DNA from: Arthrobacter cryoconiti
GTDB lineage: Bacteria > Actinomycetota > Actinomycetes > Actinomycetales > Micrococcaceae
Reading direction: 5' to 3'
Assembly (NCBI RefSeq): GCF_020905375.1
Contig: NZ_JAJJBU010000027.1
Coordinates: 59,774 to 123,773, forward strand
Length of the DNA stretch: 64,000 nt
Part shown: piece after piece, positions 8,504-16,885 of the stretch
Layout of the letters: the number at the start of each line of letters is the position of its first letter
Numbering within the stretch: position 1 is the stretch's first letter
The notes under the pieces: generated by a model
The model's database searches: none
Told to the model about the DNA's origin: nothing
The model's input: only the letters and a program-made list of their open reading frames with translations
Made by a program: the position numbers and the translations under genes

Positions 8504-9081
8504 TCCCTGCCATCCTTTTTTGGTTCTTCTCGGTCGTGGCCGTTGCCAGCGGCGCGGCCGTGTTCATTGTCAACTCGATGGCCCGCGCCTCCTATGCCCT
8601 GGCCGTCTCCTTCATCGCCGTCGGCGCGATCATCGTGCAGCTGCACCTGGACTACATCGGGGTGATCACCATCTTGATGATGGTGATGGAAATGGCGATC
8701 ATGGCCGTGTTCATGGTGATGTACATGGGGATGAACCCGGCGCTGATGCCGATGGACATGACCCACCACAAACACCGGTCGGCGATCATCGCCGTGGCCG
8801 TGTTCGTCATCCTGGCGGGCGGGGCCCTGTTCATTCCGTGGCCGGCACGGATAGGTGTGCCTCCCGGGGATGTGACGGCGTCGTTGGGGCAGGCTCTGAT
8901 GGGATCGAAGATGCTCGTGATGCTGACGATCAGCCCCGCGCTATTCGCCACTATCGTTGCCGCACTGGTGCTGGCCAACCCCCGGGGCCGCTACGACCGT
9001 CTCGGTGACAGCCTGACACGGGGCGGCGCCGACAAGGGGACCGCCCCCGAGGATCCGATCCGGGGAGGGTTGGGACGATGA
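8500..9081 (+). CDS. nuoJ: NADH-quinone oxidoreductase subunit J homologue
   Basis: 193 residues with five predicted helices. It starts at a GTG whose GTGA overlaps the nuoH stop. The NuoJ core is recognised in NSMARASYALAVSFIAVGAI and the following DYIGVITILMMVMEMAIMAVF, where the third-helix Tyr (DYIG, typically EFLA or DFVA) is kept. Met residues are very frequent around residues 60-90 (MMVMEMAIMAVFMVMYMGMNP). The C-terminus is a hydrophilic tail. It ends by overlapping nuoK (4 nt). Confidence 0.88.
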   Translation: MIPAILFWFFSVVAVASGAAVFIVNSMARASYALAVSFIAVGAIIVQLHLDYIGVITILMMVMEMAIMAVFMVMYMGMNPALMPMDMTHHKHRSAIIAVAVFVILAGGALFIPWPARIGVPPGDVTASLGQALMGSKMLVMLTISPALFATIVAALVLANPRGRYDRLGDSLTRGGADKGTAPEDPIRGGLGR

Positions 9082-9380
9082 CGCTGCAATTGGTGTTGCT
9101 GATTGCGGCCGCCCTGTTCGCTGTCGGCCTCTATGGGGCACTGTCCCAGCAGGTCGTGGTGATGGTGATGATGGGTATCGAGCTGATGATCAACGGCGTG
9201 TTCCTGGCCGGTGGTGGACTCTGGTTTTATCTGGCCCCGACCCCTGACGGTCAGACACTGCTGTTGGTGATCCTGGCGGCCATGACGGTGGAGATGGCGA
9301 TGGGTTTCGCCGCCGCCACCGTGGTCCACCGCTCCAGGAACTCCGACATGACCGACGCTGCCACGGAGCTGCACGGATGA
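9078..9380 (+). CDS. nuoK: NADH-quinone oxidoreductase subunit K homologue
   Basis: 100 residues, three helices, the size of normal NuoK (MrpC/MnhC homologue). Both membrane glutamates of the proton path are present: MGIELMINGV (helix 2) and MTVEMAMGFA (helix 3). GLYGALSQQ at the start of the core is typical. The ends overlap nuoJ and nuoL by 4 nt. Confidence 0.92.
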   Translation: MTLQLVLLIAAALFAVGLYGALSQQVVVMVMMGIELMINGVFLAGGGLWFYLAPTPDGQTLLLVILAAMTVEMAMGFAAATVVHRSRNSDMTDAATELHG

Positions 9381-11227
9381 CCGCGGCGCTCCTGGCCGTC
9401 ATCGGGCTGCCCGCCCTAGCCGGTGTCGTCCTCTTGCTGGCGGGCCATTACATCGAACACGCGGCCCGTGCACTATCCATCACCGCCGCAGCCCTCACAC
9501 TTGTGGCCGCCGTCACCGCCGCAGTGGCAGCTCCGGCGGTGAGCCTGCCGTTCATCTCACCGGATGGTGCCGGACTTGCCGTCGACGGGCTCACCGCAGT
9601 CCTGCTGCCAACCGTCGCCGCGGTGGTCCTGCTCGTCCTGGTGTTTGCGTCCGCCGAGGGCCTCCGACCGGCGGCCAGATTTCACGGACTCATGCTGCTG
9701 TTCACCGCAGCCGTGACGCTCACCGTCACCGCAACATCACTGCCCGCGCTGCTCGCCTCGTGGGAAATCATGGGTGCTACCTCTTATGCCCTGATCGGAT
9801 TCCGCTGGCAGGAGGCCCGCACGATGCCGGCCGGCCTGGTGGCGTTCGCCGTGACCCGTACAGCCGACCTGGGCCTCTACGCCGCTGCGGGGGCCGCGGT
9901 TATCGCCGGGCACGGCTGGCGCCTGGCCGACCTTGCCGACGCGGACGGCCCGTGGCTGCACGTGATCGCCGCCGGTGTGCTCCTTGCAGGATTGGGGAAG
10001 GCGGCGCAGCTGCCGTTTAGCTTCTGGCTCTCCCGGGCCATGGAAGGACCGAGCCCGGTCAGTGCCCTGTTGCACTCCGCAGCGATGGTCGCGATGGGCG
10101 GCTACCTCCTGCTCCGGCTCGAACCAGTCCTGCTGGCCTCCGGCTGGGCCGGCCCCACGGCCGCCTGGATCGGCGCCGCCACCGCGATCGTGCTCGGCAT
10201 CGTCGCAATCACCCAGACAGATCTCAAACAGCTGCTCGCCGCCTCGACGGCGGCCCAACTTGGCTTCGTCGTCCTGGCCGCCGGGATCGGAGCCACCGCC
10301 GGGGGCACCGCTCAACTCGTCGCCCACGCCGCCACCAAGGCGCTGCTCTTCCTGGTGGCCGGTGTCTGGCTCACCGCCGTGGGGTCCAAGCAGCTCCCTG
10401 CACTGCGCGGCATCGGCCGGCGCTGGCCTCTGGTTGGGGCCACATTCCTGCTCGGTGCCGTGTCCTTGGCCGGACTGCCGCCGTTGTCGCTGTGGTTGGC
10501 GAAGGACGCCATCCTCGCCGCGGCCCTGCACGCGAGTCCCGCCCTGTATGCCGCCGGCCTCATGGGTGCCGGGTTGGCCGCCGCGTATTCAGCCAAGATG
10601 ATCGCCGTCGTCTGGGCCAAACCGGGCCTGCAGGAACAGGCCGACATTAAACAAGGACGGTGGGATACGGAACGGCATGGCACCCGGCAGGTCCCGCCGG
10701 CGGTGACCGTTCCCTTGATCGTTCTGGCCGTCGCGGCCGTGCTGGTGGGTGTCTTGGCGGTCCCGGGGGTGTCCGAACCGTTCCGAACGATGATCCAAGC
10801 GCAGACGGAACCCGAAAGTACTGTTTGGGAACTGGTGGCCTCCGCGGTGATCGCCATCATGGTGATCACCTTGGTGTTTCGCCGCGGCACCCCGCACTTC
10901 ACAGCGGCAGCCGACTGGTTCGGGCTTGAACGGGCCGCGCAGGCGGTCGTCGTCCGCCCCATGTTCCGCAGCGCGGAGGTGCTGGCACGCTTGGACGATC
11001 AACTCAACGCCGCGATCCTGGACTCCGGCCGCCTTCTGGATCGGGTCGCCGCCGGAATGGATGTGCTGGATCACGCCGTCGGTCGCACCCTTGGCGCCAT
11101 CACGGCCGGCACCGCCGCGCTAGGGCTGCTGGCCCGCCGAGCCCAAACAGGCGCCATCGCCGATTACTACGCCGCGGCCGCCATTGTCACCGTTGCTGCT
11201 TTTGCCCTTCTGATCGTCGTGAGGTAG
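9377..11227 (+). CDS. nuoL: NADH-quinone oxidoreductase subunit L homologue (antiporter-like)
   Basis: A 616-residue antiporter-like subunit (MrpA/NuoL superfamily). The conserved helix-5 Glu is present in LLASWEIMGATSYALIGF, and the helix-7 Lys region reads LGKAAQLPFSFWLSRAMEGPSPVSALLHSA, the classic NuoL sequence. TQTDLKQLLAASTAAQLGFV follows. The C-terminal lateral helix region is shorter and more divergent than in respiratory NuoL. It overlaps nuoK by 4 nt and is 3 nt from nuoM. Of the three antiporter-like subunits in this cluster it is the one that best keeps its proton-channel residues. Confidence 0.93.
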   Translation: MTAALLAVIGLPALAGVVLLLAGHYIEHAARALSITAAALTLVAAVTAAVAAPAVSLPFISPDGAGLAVDGLTAVLLPTVAAVVLLVLVFASAEGLRPAARFHGLMLLFTAAVTLTVTATSLPALLASWEIMGATSYALIGFRWQEARTMPAGLVAFAVTRTADLGLYAAAGAAVIAGHGWRLADLADADGPWLHVIAAGVLLAGLGKAAQLPFSFWLSRAMEGPSPVSALLHSAAMVAMGGYLLLRLEPVLLASGWAGPTAAWIGAATAIVLGIVAITQTDLKQLLAASTAAQLGFVVLAAGIGATAGGTAQLVAHAATKALLFLVAGVWLTAVGSKQLPALRGIGRRWPLVGATFLLGAVSLAGLPPLSLWLAKDAILAAALHASPALYAAGLMGAGLAAAYSAKMIAVVWAKPGLQEQADIKQGRWDTERHGTRQVPPAVTVPLIVLAVAAVLVGVLAVPGVSEPFRTMIQAQTEPESTVWELVASAVIAIMVITLVFRRGTPHFTAAADWFGLERAAQAVVVRPMFRSAEVLARLDDQLNAAILDSGRLLDRVAAGMDVLDHAVGRTLGAITAGTAALGLLARRAQTGAIADYYAAAAIVTVAAFALLIVVR

Positions 11228-11230
11228 CCC

Positions 11231-12718
11231 GTGCTCAGTATCGTCATTTTCCTTCCTCTCCTCGTCGGGGCGGCTCTGGCCGTCATGCGCGGGTTGCCGG
11301 CCAGGGCGGCCCGGCTGGTGTGGCTGGCCACCACCCTGGCCGACCTCGCCTTGCTGATCGTGCTGACCTTCACGGCCAGTACGGGGGCGGGCGGGCTGCG
11401 GGCGGAGGAACGCGTTAACTGGATGCCGCAGCTGGGCAGCAGCTATCACCTCGGCGTCGATGGTCTGTCTCTGCCTTTGCTGCTGCTGGCCGGCGTCATC
11501 TTCGTCGTCTGCGCCATCTGGTCCCTGCGCGAGACCGACCGCCCACGGCCGCAGGCCGCCCTATTCCTGTTTTTGCAGACCACCTGCCTGGGACTGTTCG
11601 CCGCACAGGACCTGATCTTGTTCTTTCTTTTCTTCGACCTCTCCATCGTTGGCATGTACTTCGTCATCGCCGGCTGGGGGCACGGCAACCAGCGGCACTC
11701 TGCACTGGTGTTCTTCATCTACACCTTCCTTGGCTCCCTCGCCCTGTTGCTCGGGTTCATCGGCCTCTACCTCGGGGCCACCCCGCACACCTTCGACATG
11801 GTCGAATTATCCCGACATGGCGCCTTCACCGGCACCCCGGCCGCCGCAGGATTCGTGCTGGCCGCGATCGTGATCGGCCTGGCTGTCAAAACCCCGACGT
11901 TCCCGTTCCATTCCTGGCTGCCGCCTGCCCACACCGATGCCCCGACCATCGGATCGGTTGTCCTGGCCAGTCTGCTGCTGAAGATGGGCACCTACGGTTT
12001 CGTCCGGATTGCGATGCCCATGCTTCCGGATGCCTGGCGGAGCTGGGCCTGGGTGATCATCGCCATCGGGATAGTCTCGGTCCTTTACGGCGCCCTCGTC
12101 GCACTGGTACAAGCGGACATTAAACGCATGATCGCGTTCACCTCCATCAACCACATGGGCTACGTCGTCCTCGCGGTCGGCGCCGCCGGTGTTCTGGGAC
12201 GCACCACCGCCGAAGCGCAACAGCTGGCCATCGCCGGGGCGGCTACCCAAATGGTCTCTCACGGCCTCATCACCGGCGCCCTGTTCCTGCTCGCCGGCGT
12301 GTTCTACGACCGCACCGGCAGCTACGACCTTCGCCAGTACGGCGGCCTCGCCCGGCCCGCACCAGCGTTCGCCGGTTTCTTCGCCATCGCCGCATTCGCC
12401 TCTCTCGGACTTCCGGGGTTTAGCGGCTTCATCGCTGAGTTTCAAATCTTTACCGGCAGCATCGGCACCGTCCCCTGGACACTCATCGCCCTGCCGGGCA
12501 TCCTGATCACAGCGGTCCTGTTCCTGCGCGCGTTCCAGCGCGTGTTCACCGGAGAAACGAAGCAGCTGTCGGCCGGTTTCGCTGACCTCCACCCCCGGGA
12601 AACCACGGCACTGGCGGTGCTGACCGTGCTTAGCGTTCTCATCGGCATCGTCCCGGGGCCGCTGCTGGCAATGATTGAACCGGCCGCCAAGGTTCTCGTG
12701 GGGAGCCTGACCCCGTGA
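11231..12718 (+). CDS. nuoM: NADH-quinone oxidoreductase subunit M homologue (antiporter-like)
   Basis: 495 residues from a GTG start. Core motifs: LGVDGLSLPLLLLAGVI, LILFFLFFDLSIVGMYF, VKTPTFPFHSWLPPAHTDAPTIGS, QADIKRMIAFTSINHMGYV. The helix-5 glutamate of NuoM (FFE in the family) is Asp (FFD) here, a conservative change, while the helix-7 Lys is present. It overlaps nuoN by 4 nt. Confidence 0.93.
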   Translation: MLSIVIFLPLLVGAALAVMRGLPARAARLVWLATTLADLALLIVLTFTASTGAGGLRAEERVNWMPQLGSSYHLGVDGLSLPLLLLAGVIFVVCAIWSLRETDRPRPQAALFLFLQTTCLGLFAAQDLILFFLFFDLSIVGMYFVIAGWGHGNQRHSALVFFIYTFLGSLALLLGFIGLYLGATPHTFDMVELSRHGAFTGTPAAAGFVLAAIVIGLAVKTPTFPFHSWLPPAHTDAPTIGSVVLASLLLKMGTYGFVRIAMPMLPDAWRSWAWVIIAIGIVSVLYGALVALVQADIKRMIAFTSINHMGYVVLAVGAAGVLGRTTAEAQQLAIAGAATQMVSHGLITGALFLLAGVFYDRTGSYDLRQYGGLARPAPAFAGFFAIAAFASLGLPGFSGFIAEFQIFTGSIGTVPWTLIALPGILITAVLFLRAFQRVFTGETKQLSAGFADLHPRETTALAVLTVLSVLIGIVPGPLLAMIEPAAKVLVGSLTP

Positions 12719-14139
12719 CCTCGATGTCAATGAACATGGACTACTTGGCCCTATTGCCCGAAATTGTTCTCCTCACAGCCGCGGTACTCGTTCTTTTGGG
12801 CGGCAGCTTCCTGCCCCGCACCCGGCAGGTCATCACCCGGTGGCTCACTCTCGCCGCCCTTGCGGCCAGCGCGACAGCCGGCCTGGCCGCACTGGCACGG
12901 GCCCCGGAAACAATCTTCGACGGCAGCTACACCATCGACGCATCGACCACCGTCGTAAGAATGGCGGCACCCCTGGCCACCCTCGTCGTGATCCTAATCG
13001 GCCGGCATGAATTCACCGGCTCCGCCCGAGAGAGTGAAACCTATGCGCTCCTGCTGTTGGCAACGCTGGGAACCGTCATCATCGGCGGCACCACCGACCT
13101 GCTCGTCCTGGTCGCCGGATACCTGCTGGCCAGCATCCCCCTCTATGCACTGATCGGATTGTCCCGCAGCGGACCAGCCGCGGAAGCAACGCTGAAGACC
13201 TACCTGATCGGAGCCCTGTTCGGCGTCCTCCTCATGGCCGGAGTCACCCTCCTCACAGGACTCGCCGCGACCAGCAACTACCTGAACATGAGTAAATCGC
13301 TGGGCAATGCGCCCGTCGCCGCCCTCGCCGGTGGTGCCGTTGCACTGCTGATCGGACTGACGTTCAAAGCCGGCGCGGTTCCGGGCCACTTTTGGATCCC
13401 GGACGCCAGCCAAGCCTCCGGAGTAGCCGTCGCTGCGTTCCTGACCACGGTGCCGAAAATCGGCGCCCTCGTCGCCCTGGGCCGCCTAGTCGAAATCATG
13501 CCCGACACAGTGGACGTGCCCTTGCTCATCGCCATGCTTGCCGTGATCAGCATGACCGTCGGCAACCTCGCCGCCCTGGCACAGAACAACGTCCGACGCC
13601 TACTCGGCTGGTCCACGGTCAGCCAGGTCGGCTACCTGCTGATGCCCCTCGCCGTCATCACCGCCAGCGACGGCGCATGGTTGGCCTTGCTGGCCTACAT
13701 CGGCCTCTACGCGCTCACGAACCTTACCTTGTTCGCCGTCGTTGCCTGCTTCCCCCACCGGGAAGAGCTTGACGACTGGGCGGGCATGGCCCGGACCCAC
13801 CCCTGGCTCACCGGAACATTGATCGTCGGAGCACTCAGCCTGGTGGGCACCCCTCCGACGGCGGTGTTTATCGGCAAAGTCGCCGTCTTCACCGTCGCCT
13901 GGGACGGCGGAATGCCCTGGCTGGTCGTGGTCGCCGCCGCCAACACCGTCCTGAGCCTTCTCTACTACCTCAGGCTCATCCGACCCGCCTTCCGAACACC
14001 CGGATTCAGCCCCCAGCACGGGAGCCGGGGCACGCCGGGGGTGGCCCTGACTGTCAGCGGGACGGCTGTCACACTCGGTTTCCTGGTCCTCGCAGCGGGT
14101 GCCGTGGGTGCCGGAATCTGGTTGGTGTTCCTCGCGTAG
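12715..14139 (+). CDS. nuoN: NADH-quinone oxidoreductase subunit N homologue (antiporter-like)
   Basis: 474 residues from a GTG overlapping the nuoM stop; ATGs follow at codons 3 and 5. KAGAVPGHFWIPDASQASGVAVAAF, NVRRLLGWSTVSQVGYLLMPL and TPPTAVFIGKVAVF are NuoN hallmarks. The helix-5 motif, normally G-E-L-xx-LPLY, reads GYLLASIPLY, so the proton-path Glu appears to be Leu. It is the last gene of the cluster. No NADH-binding or Fe-S subunits (B, C, D, E, F, G, I) follow. Confidence 0.9.
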   Translation: MTSMSMNMDYLALLPEIVLLTAAVLVLLGGSFLPRTRQVITRWLTLAALAASATAGLAALARAPETIFDGSYTIDASTTVVRMAAPLATLVVILIGRHEFTGSARESETYALLLLATLGTVIIGGTTDLLVLVAGYLLASIPLYALIGLSRSGPAAEATLKTYLIGALFGVLLMAGVTLLTGLAATSNYLNMSKSLGNAPVAALAGGAVALLIGLTFKAGAVPGHFWIPDASQASGVAVAAFLTTVPKIGALVALGRLVEIMPDTVDVPLLIAMLAVISMTVGNLAALAQNNVRRLLGWSTVSQVGYLLMPLAVITASDGAWLALLAYIGLYALTNLTLFAVVACFPHREELDDWAGMARTHPWLTGTLIVGALSLVGTPPTAVFIGKVAVFTVAWDGGMPWLVVVAAANTVLSLLYYLRLIRPAFRTPGFSPQHGSRGTPGVALTVSGTAVTLGFLVLAAGAVGAGIWLVFLA

Positions 14140-14205
14140 GTTATCCACGGTCCGGATCGCTGGTGCATTCGATGAGCTTCTCAGCAATTGTTGCGGTGGC
14201 GTCGT

Positions 14206-14649
14206 TTAGAGGTCGCAGAGGCCGATTCCTTGCTCGTCAAGGCAAGGTGAGCGTTTTCCTGCCGACGGGCCGATGGAGCGCAGGCACGTGCACGCCGGTC
14301 CTTTCACGGCGGGCATTGTCAGCCAAACGAACCGTTGCATCTTGTTGAACGTGCCGAAATCCAGGACGGCGCCGTCGAGTTTGGCAGCCAGTTCATGGCT
14401 GACGCTGATCACGATCCCTTCATCCTTCCCGGACGTCGCCGGGGCGCTCAGCTGGCACCGGATCGGCTTCTTCGGTTCCGTCCGGGAAAAATAGAGGCCC
14501 TGCCTGCGGCAACCACCCTGGCCCTGGTAGCAATGCAACAAGCCGCCGAACACGCCAATCATGGCAAGAGCGTCGCCGGTCACGATGAAGGTGCCGTGTC
14601 CGGGGATGGACGCCTTCAGTCCGCGGCCCAACGCCTCCGGGCTTTCCAC
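14206..14649 (-). CDS. Unrecognised protein downstream of a CDF exporter
   Basis: A 147-residue frame starting at a GTG at 14649, 14 bp after the stop of the CDF gene and in the same direction, with GAGG about 12 nt upstream. Its codon use looks coding (IVISVSHELAAKLDGAVLDFGTF; GHGTFIVTGDALAMIGVFGG). HCYQGQGGC is a possible metal-binding cluster. Two further cysteines lie near the C-terminus (ACTC). The family is not recognised; the middle has a faint resemblance to HesB/IscA C-termini that I do not trust. It could be a metal-related accessory protein or a decayed gene. Confidence 0.45.
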   Translation of the reverse strand: MESPEALGRGLKASIPGHGTFIVTGDALAMIGVFGGLLHCYQGQGGCRRQGLYFSRTEPKKPIRCQLSAPATSGKDEGIVISVSHELAAKLDGAVLDFGTFNKMQRFVWLTMPAVKGPACTCLRSIGPSAGKRSPCLDEQGIGLCDL

Positions 14650-14662
14650 ACCAGTCCGTGCC

Positions 14663-15775
14663 TCAGTGATGGACGTGCGTGGAAGTCTCACGACCGGCCT
14701 CGGTCTTCCCCGGCGGGTCGGTGATTGGCGTGATTGCCATGTCGTCGAGTTTGGGAAGGGCATGTTCCAGTCGGTGTTCAGCGGCGTGGAGGGTTTCCTG
14801 GACTGCGGACAGGGCGGCGTCGGCGACGACGACGGTGGCCGCTCCCTGGAGTCGGTGGCCGACCCAGCGCAGTTGTAGCCGTTCCACGGCCAGGATGCCG
14901 GGAGTTCCTTCAAGGGCTGATTGTGCGCGGGTGACGAGTTCGGGCTCGATCCCGTCCATGAGTCGGCGGCCAATACTTTTGACCGTGCCCCAGAGCAGGA
15001 CGATGATCGCGGCGGAGATGAGCAGGCCAACGATCGGGTCGGCCAAGGGGAAGCCAAGCATGACCCCGCCCGCGCCCAGGACGACGGCGAGGGAGGTGAA
15101 GCCGTCGATGCGGGCGTGGACGCCGTCTGCCACCAGTGCGGCGGAGCCGATCTGCCGGCCCACCCGGATGCGGTAGATGGCCACAGCCTCGTTGCCGGCA
15201 AAGCCGATCACACCGGCAGCCAGCACCCACCACAGGTTGTGCAGTGGCTGGGGGTTGAACAGCCGGTCGATGGACTGCCAGGCCGCGACCACGGCGGACA
15301 ACGCGACAACAGCGACAATGAATAGCCCTGCCAGGTCTTCAGCCCGTCCGTAGCCGTAGGTGTAGCGCCGGGTGGCGGCCCGGCGGCCCAGGATGAAGGC
15401 AATCCACAACGGCACGGCAGTCAGGGCATCGGAGAAGTTGTGGATGGTGTCCGCCAGCAGGGCCACGGAACCACTGATGAGGACCACCAGGAACTGCAGG
15501 ACGGTGGTGCCCAGCAGAAGGAAGAGGCTGATCTTCAGGGCGCGGACGCCCTGGACGCTGGACTCCAGGGCGTCATCGATCGAATCAGCCGCGTCATGTG
15601 TGTGCGGGACGAACAGCTCGAACAGCCACCCCTTGAACCCCGTGTGATGCTTGTGGGAATGTCCATCATGGTCATGGTCGTGGGAGGGGGAGTGTCCGTC
15701 GTCATGCGCATGGCTATGTGGGTGGTCGTGGCCGTCGTCGTGGTGACGGTGGCCCGCCTGTCCGTTGAGGCTCAT
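14663..15775 (-). CDS. Cation diffusion facilitator family exporter with His-rich N-terminus
   Basis: A 370-residue CDF transporter that exchanges Zn/Cd/Co-type divalent cations for protons. The N-terminal about 45 residues are a His/Asp-rich metal tail (HRHHDDGHDHPHSHAHDD and similar). Six helices follow, with the transport site HNFSD (HxxxD) in helix 2 and DGVHARIDGFTS (HxxxD) in helix 5. A cytoplasmic C-terminal domain ends in HVHH. The start overlaps the stop of the upstream ArsR regulator by 4 nt, forming an arsR-CDF operon, so metal-induced expression is expected. Confidence 0.92.
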   Translation of the reverse strand: MSLNGQAGHRHHDDGHDHPHSHAHDDGHSPSHDHDHDGHSHKHHTGFKGWLFELFVPHTHDAADSIDDALESSVQGVRALKISLFLLLGTTVLQFLVVLISGSVALLADTIHNFSDALTAVPLWIAFILGRRAATRRYTYGYGRAEDLAGLFIVAVVALSAVVAAWQSIDRLFNPQPLHNLWWVLAAGVIGFAGNEAVAIYRIRVGRQIGSAALVADGVHARIDGFTSLAVVLGAGGVMLGFPLADPIVGLLISAAIIVLLWGTVKSIGRRLMDGIEPELVTRAQSALEGTPGILAVERLQLRWVGHRLQGAATVVVADAALSAVQETLHAAEHRLEHALPKLDDMAITPITDPPGKTEAGRETSTHVHH

Positions 15776-16134
15776 GCTGTTTTCTGCTCTGCGCGGTGGT
15801 GCGCGGGCATCCCACCGAGCGCGTGCTCGGCCTGGTAAATCGCGTCAGCGACCAGCTGGCGGGCGTGTTCGTTCTCCAACCGGTACATGACCTTCGTGCC
15901 ATCTTGACGCGTGGAAACGATCCTTGCCAGGCGCATTTTGGCCAGATGCTGCGAGACCGCGGCCGGTGATTTCCCCACCGTCTCCGCGAGTGCACCCACC
16001 GCCATTTCACCCTCGCGCAGGGCCAGGATGATCCGTACCCGAGTGGCATCGGCCAGCATGGCGAACACCTCGACCGCCAGTTCAACGTATTGGCCGTCGA
16101 CGTCCAGGGAACATTCTTTCTTGTTTGCATTCAT
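15772..16134 (-). CDS. ArsR/SmtB repressor, NmtR/KmtR-like
   Basis: 120 residues from the ATG at 16134. A longer frame reaches 16170 but would consume the operator. The winged-helix core is MLADATRVRIILAL ... VGKSPAAVSQHLAKMRLARIV. The alpha-5 region (EHARQLVADAIYQAEHALGGMPAHH) carries His/Glu/Asp residues spaced as in the Ni/Co sensors NmtR and KmtR, and there is no alpha-3 Cys-x-Cys. It precedes and overlaps the CDF gene by 4 nt, so it most likely represses that exporter. The exact metal is unknown. Confidence 0.85.
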   Translation of the reverse strand: MNANKKECSLDVDGQYVELAVEVFAMLADATRVRIILALREGEMAVGALAETVGKSPAAVSQHLAKMRLARIVSTRQDGTKVMYRLENEHARQLVADAIYQAEHALGGMPAHHRAEQKTA

Positions 16135-16151
16135 ATGCACATACTTGCATA
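16134..16151. promoter_or_regulatory. Inverted repeat at the arsR-CDF start, likely ArsR operator
   Basis: TATGCA-CATACT-TGCATA, a perfect 6-6-6 inverted repeat whose left arm abuts the start codon of the minus-strand ArsR gene. Size and AT-rich hexamers fit ArsR/SmtB operators. Binding here would block transcription start directly. Confidence 0.6.
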
Positions 16152-16410
16152 AAGGTTGCCTTGGTGACAATCAACAGGTTCGGCCAGCGCCAGGGAACGG
16201 TAAGCCCGCTGCGTGAAGCCAAGGCGTCGGCGATTTCGCATGATCGCGATAGGGCACGTCTTGTGCCGGCTGTACCGGTTCTCCGCCGGAGGGTGGATAG
16301 AAGCGTTGCATGGCCCCTGACGGGGACCACGCGCTGCCTTAGGCAGTCCCTCTCACCGGCGGCCGAGGTGCGTCTGCACGCGTGGCCCGGAGATATCCTG
16401 GTGTATATCT

Positions 16411-16437
16411 GTTCATATGATAAAGTGTTCATATGAA
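16411..16437 (+). promoter_or_regulatory. Leaderless promoter with duplicated operator for the plus-strand arsR
   Basis: GTTCATATGA occurs at 16411-16420 and again at 16427-16436, 16 bp apart. Each contains the palindrome TCATATGA. TATGAT at 16416-16421 is a perfect -10 hexamer, placing the transcription start about 7-12 bp on, at or next to the ATG at 16433. There is no ribosome binding site. The second repeat contains the start codon itself. Confidence 0.6.
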
Positions 16438-16885
16438 AGTGAGACTGCAGACCGTTCCGAACCTGAATGACCGTCCCATGCATGATGTCGATGGCGGCCT
16501 GGCGCGAGTTGAAGTCCTCCAAGGGGCGCTGCCGTCGGCAGGGGATGTCGAGCGGGTCGCCGCCGTGTTTCGGCTGATGGGCGATCCCGGCCGGGTCCGG
16601 ATCCTCGCCACCCTGCTCGAAGCCGGCGAGGTCTGCGTACATGACCTTGCCTCGGTCAGTAGCCAGAGTGAATCCTCGGTAAGCCAAGCCCTTCGGCTCA
16701 TGCGCACACACCGCGTCGTGGAAACCCGCCGCGCGGGCCGCGTCGTGTTTTACCGGCTCGCCGACAGCCACGTCCGGATGCTGCTGGACATTGCGATCAC
16801 CCATGCGAGCCACACCCCGGTTGTCACCTCAACCGCTACCCCCACTGAACCGTCCACCAAAACCACCCATCAGGAGCCATCGTGA
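16433..16885 (+). CDS. ArsR/SmtB repressor with CzrA-type alpha-5 metal site
   Basis: 150 residues. The DNA-binding core is DPGRVRILATLLEAGEVCVHDLASVSSQSESSVSQALRLM. The alpha-5 motif DSHVRMLLDIAITHASH gives Asp-x-His ... His-x2-His, the Zn/Co site of CzrA/SmtB. EVCVHDL is the degenerate form of the alpha-3 ELCVCDL site, with one Cys replaced by His. The transcript is probably leaderless and the operator overlaps the start codon. The stop overlaps the start of the next gene by 4 nt, so it heads a three-gene operon with the zinc-ribbon protein and the P1B ATPase. Confidence 0.88.
   Translation: MKVRLQTVPNLNDRPMHDVDGGLARVEVLQGALPSAGDVERVAAVFRLMGDPGRVRILATLLEAGEVCVHDLASVSSQSESSVSQALRLMRTHRVVETRRAGRVVFYRLADSHVRMLLDIAITHASHTPVVTSTATPTEPSTKTTHQEPS

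Noticed and set aside
9737..12730. Long minus-strand frames opposite nuoL and nuoM
   Set aside because: Gly/Gln/Arg-rich products mirroring the codon bias of real membrane genes on the plus strand.
16082..16813. 243-codon minus-strand frame
   Set aside because: Overlaps two real ArsR genes and the operator region between them.
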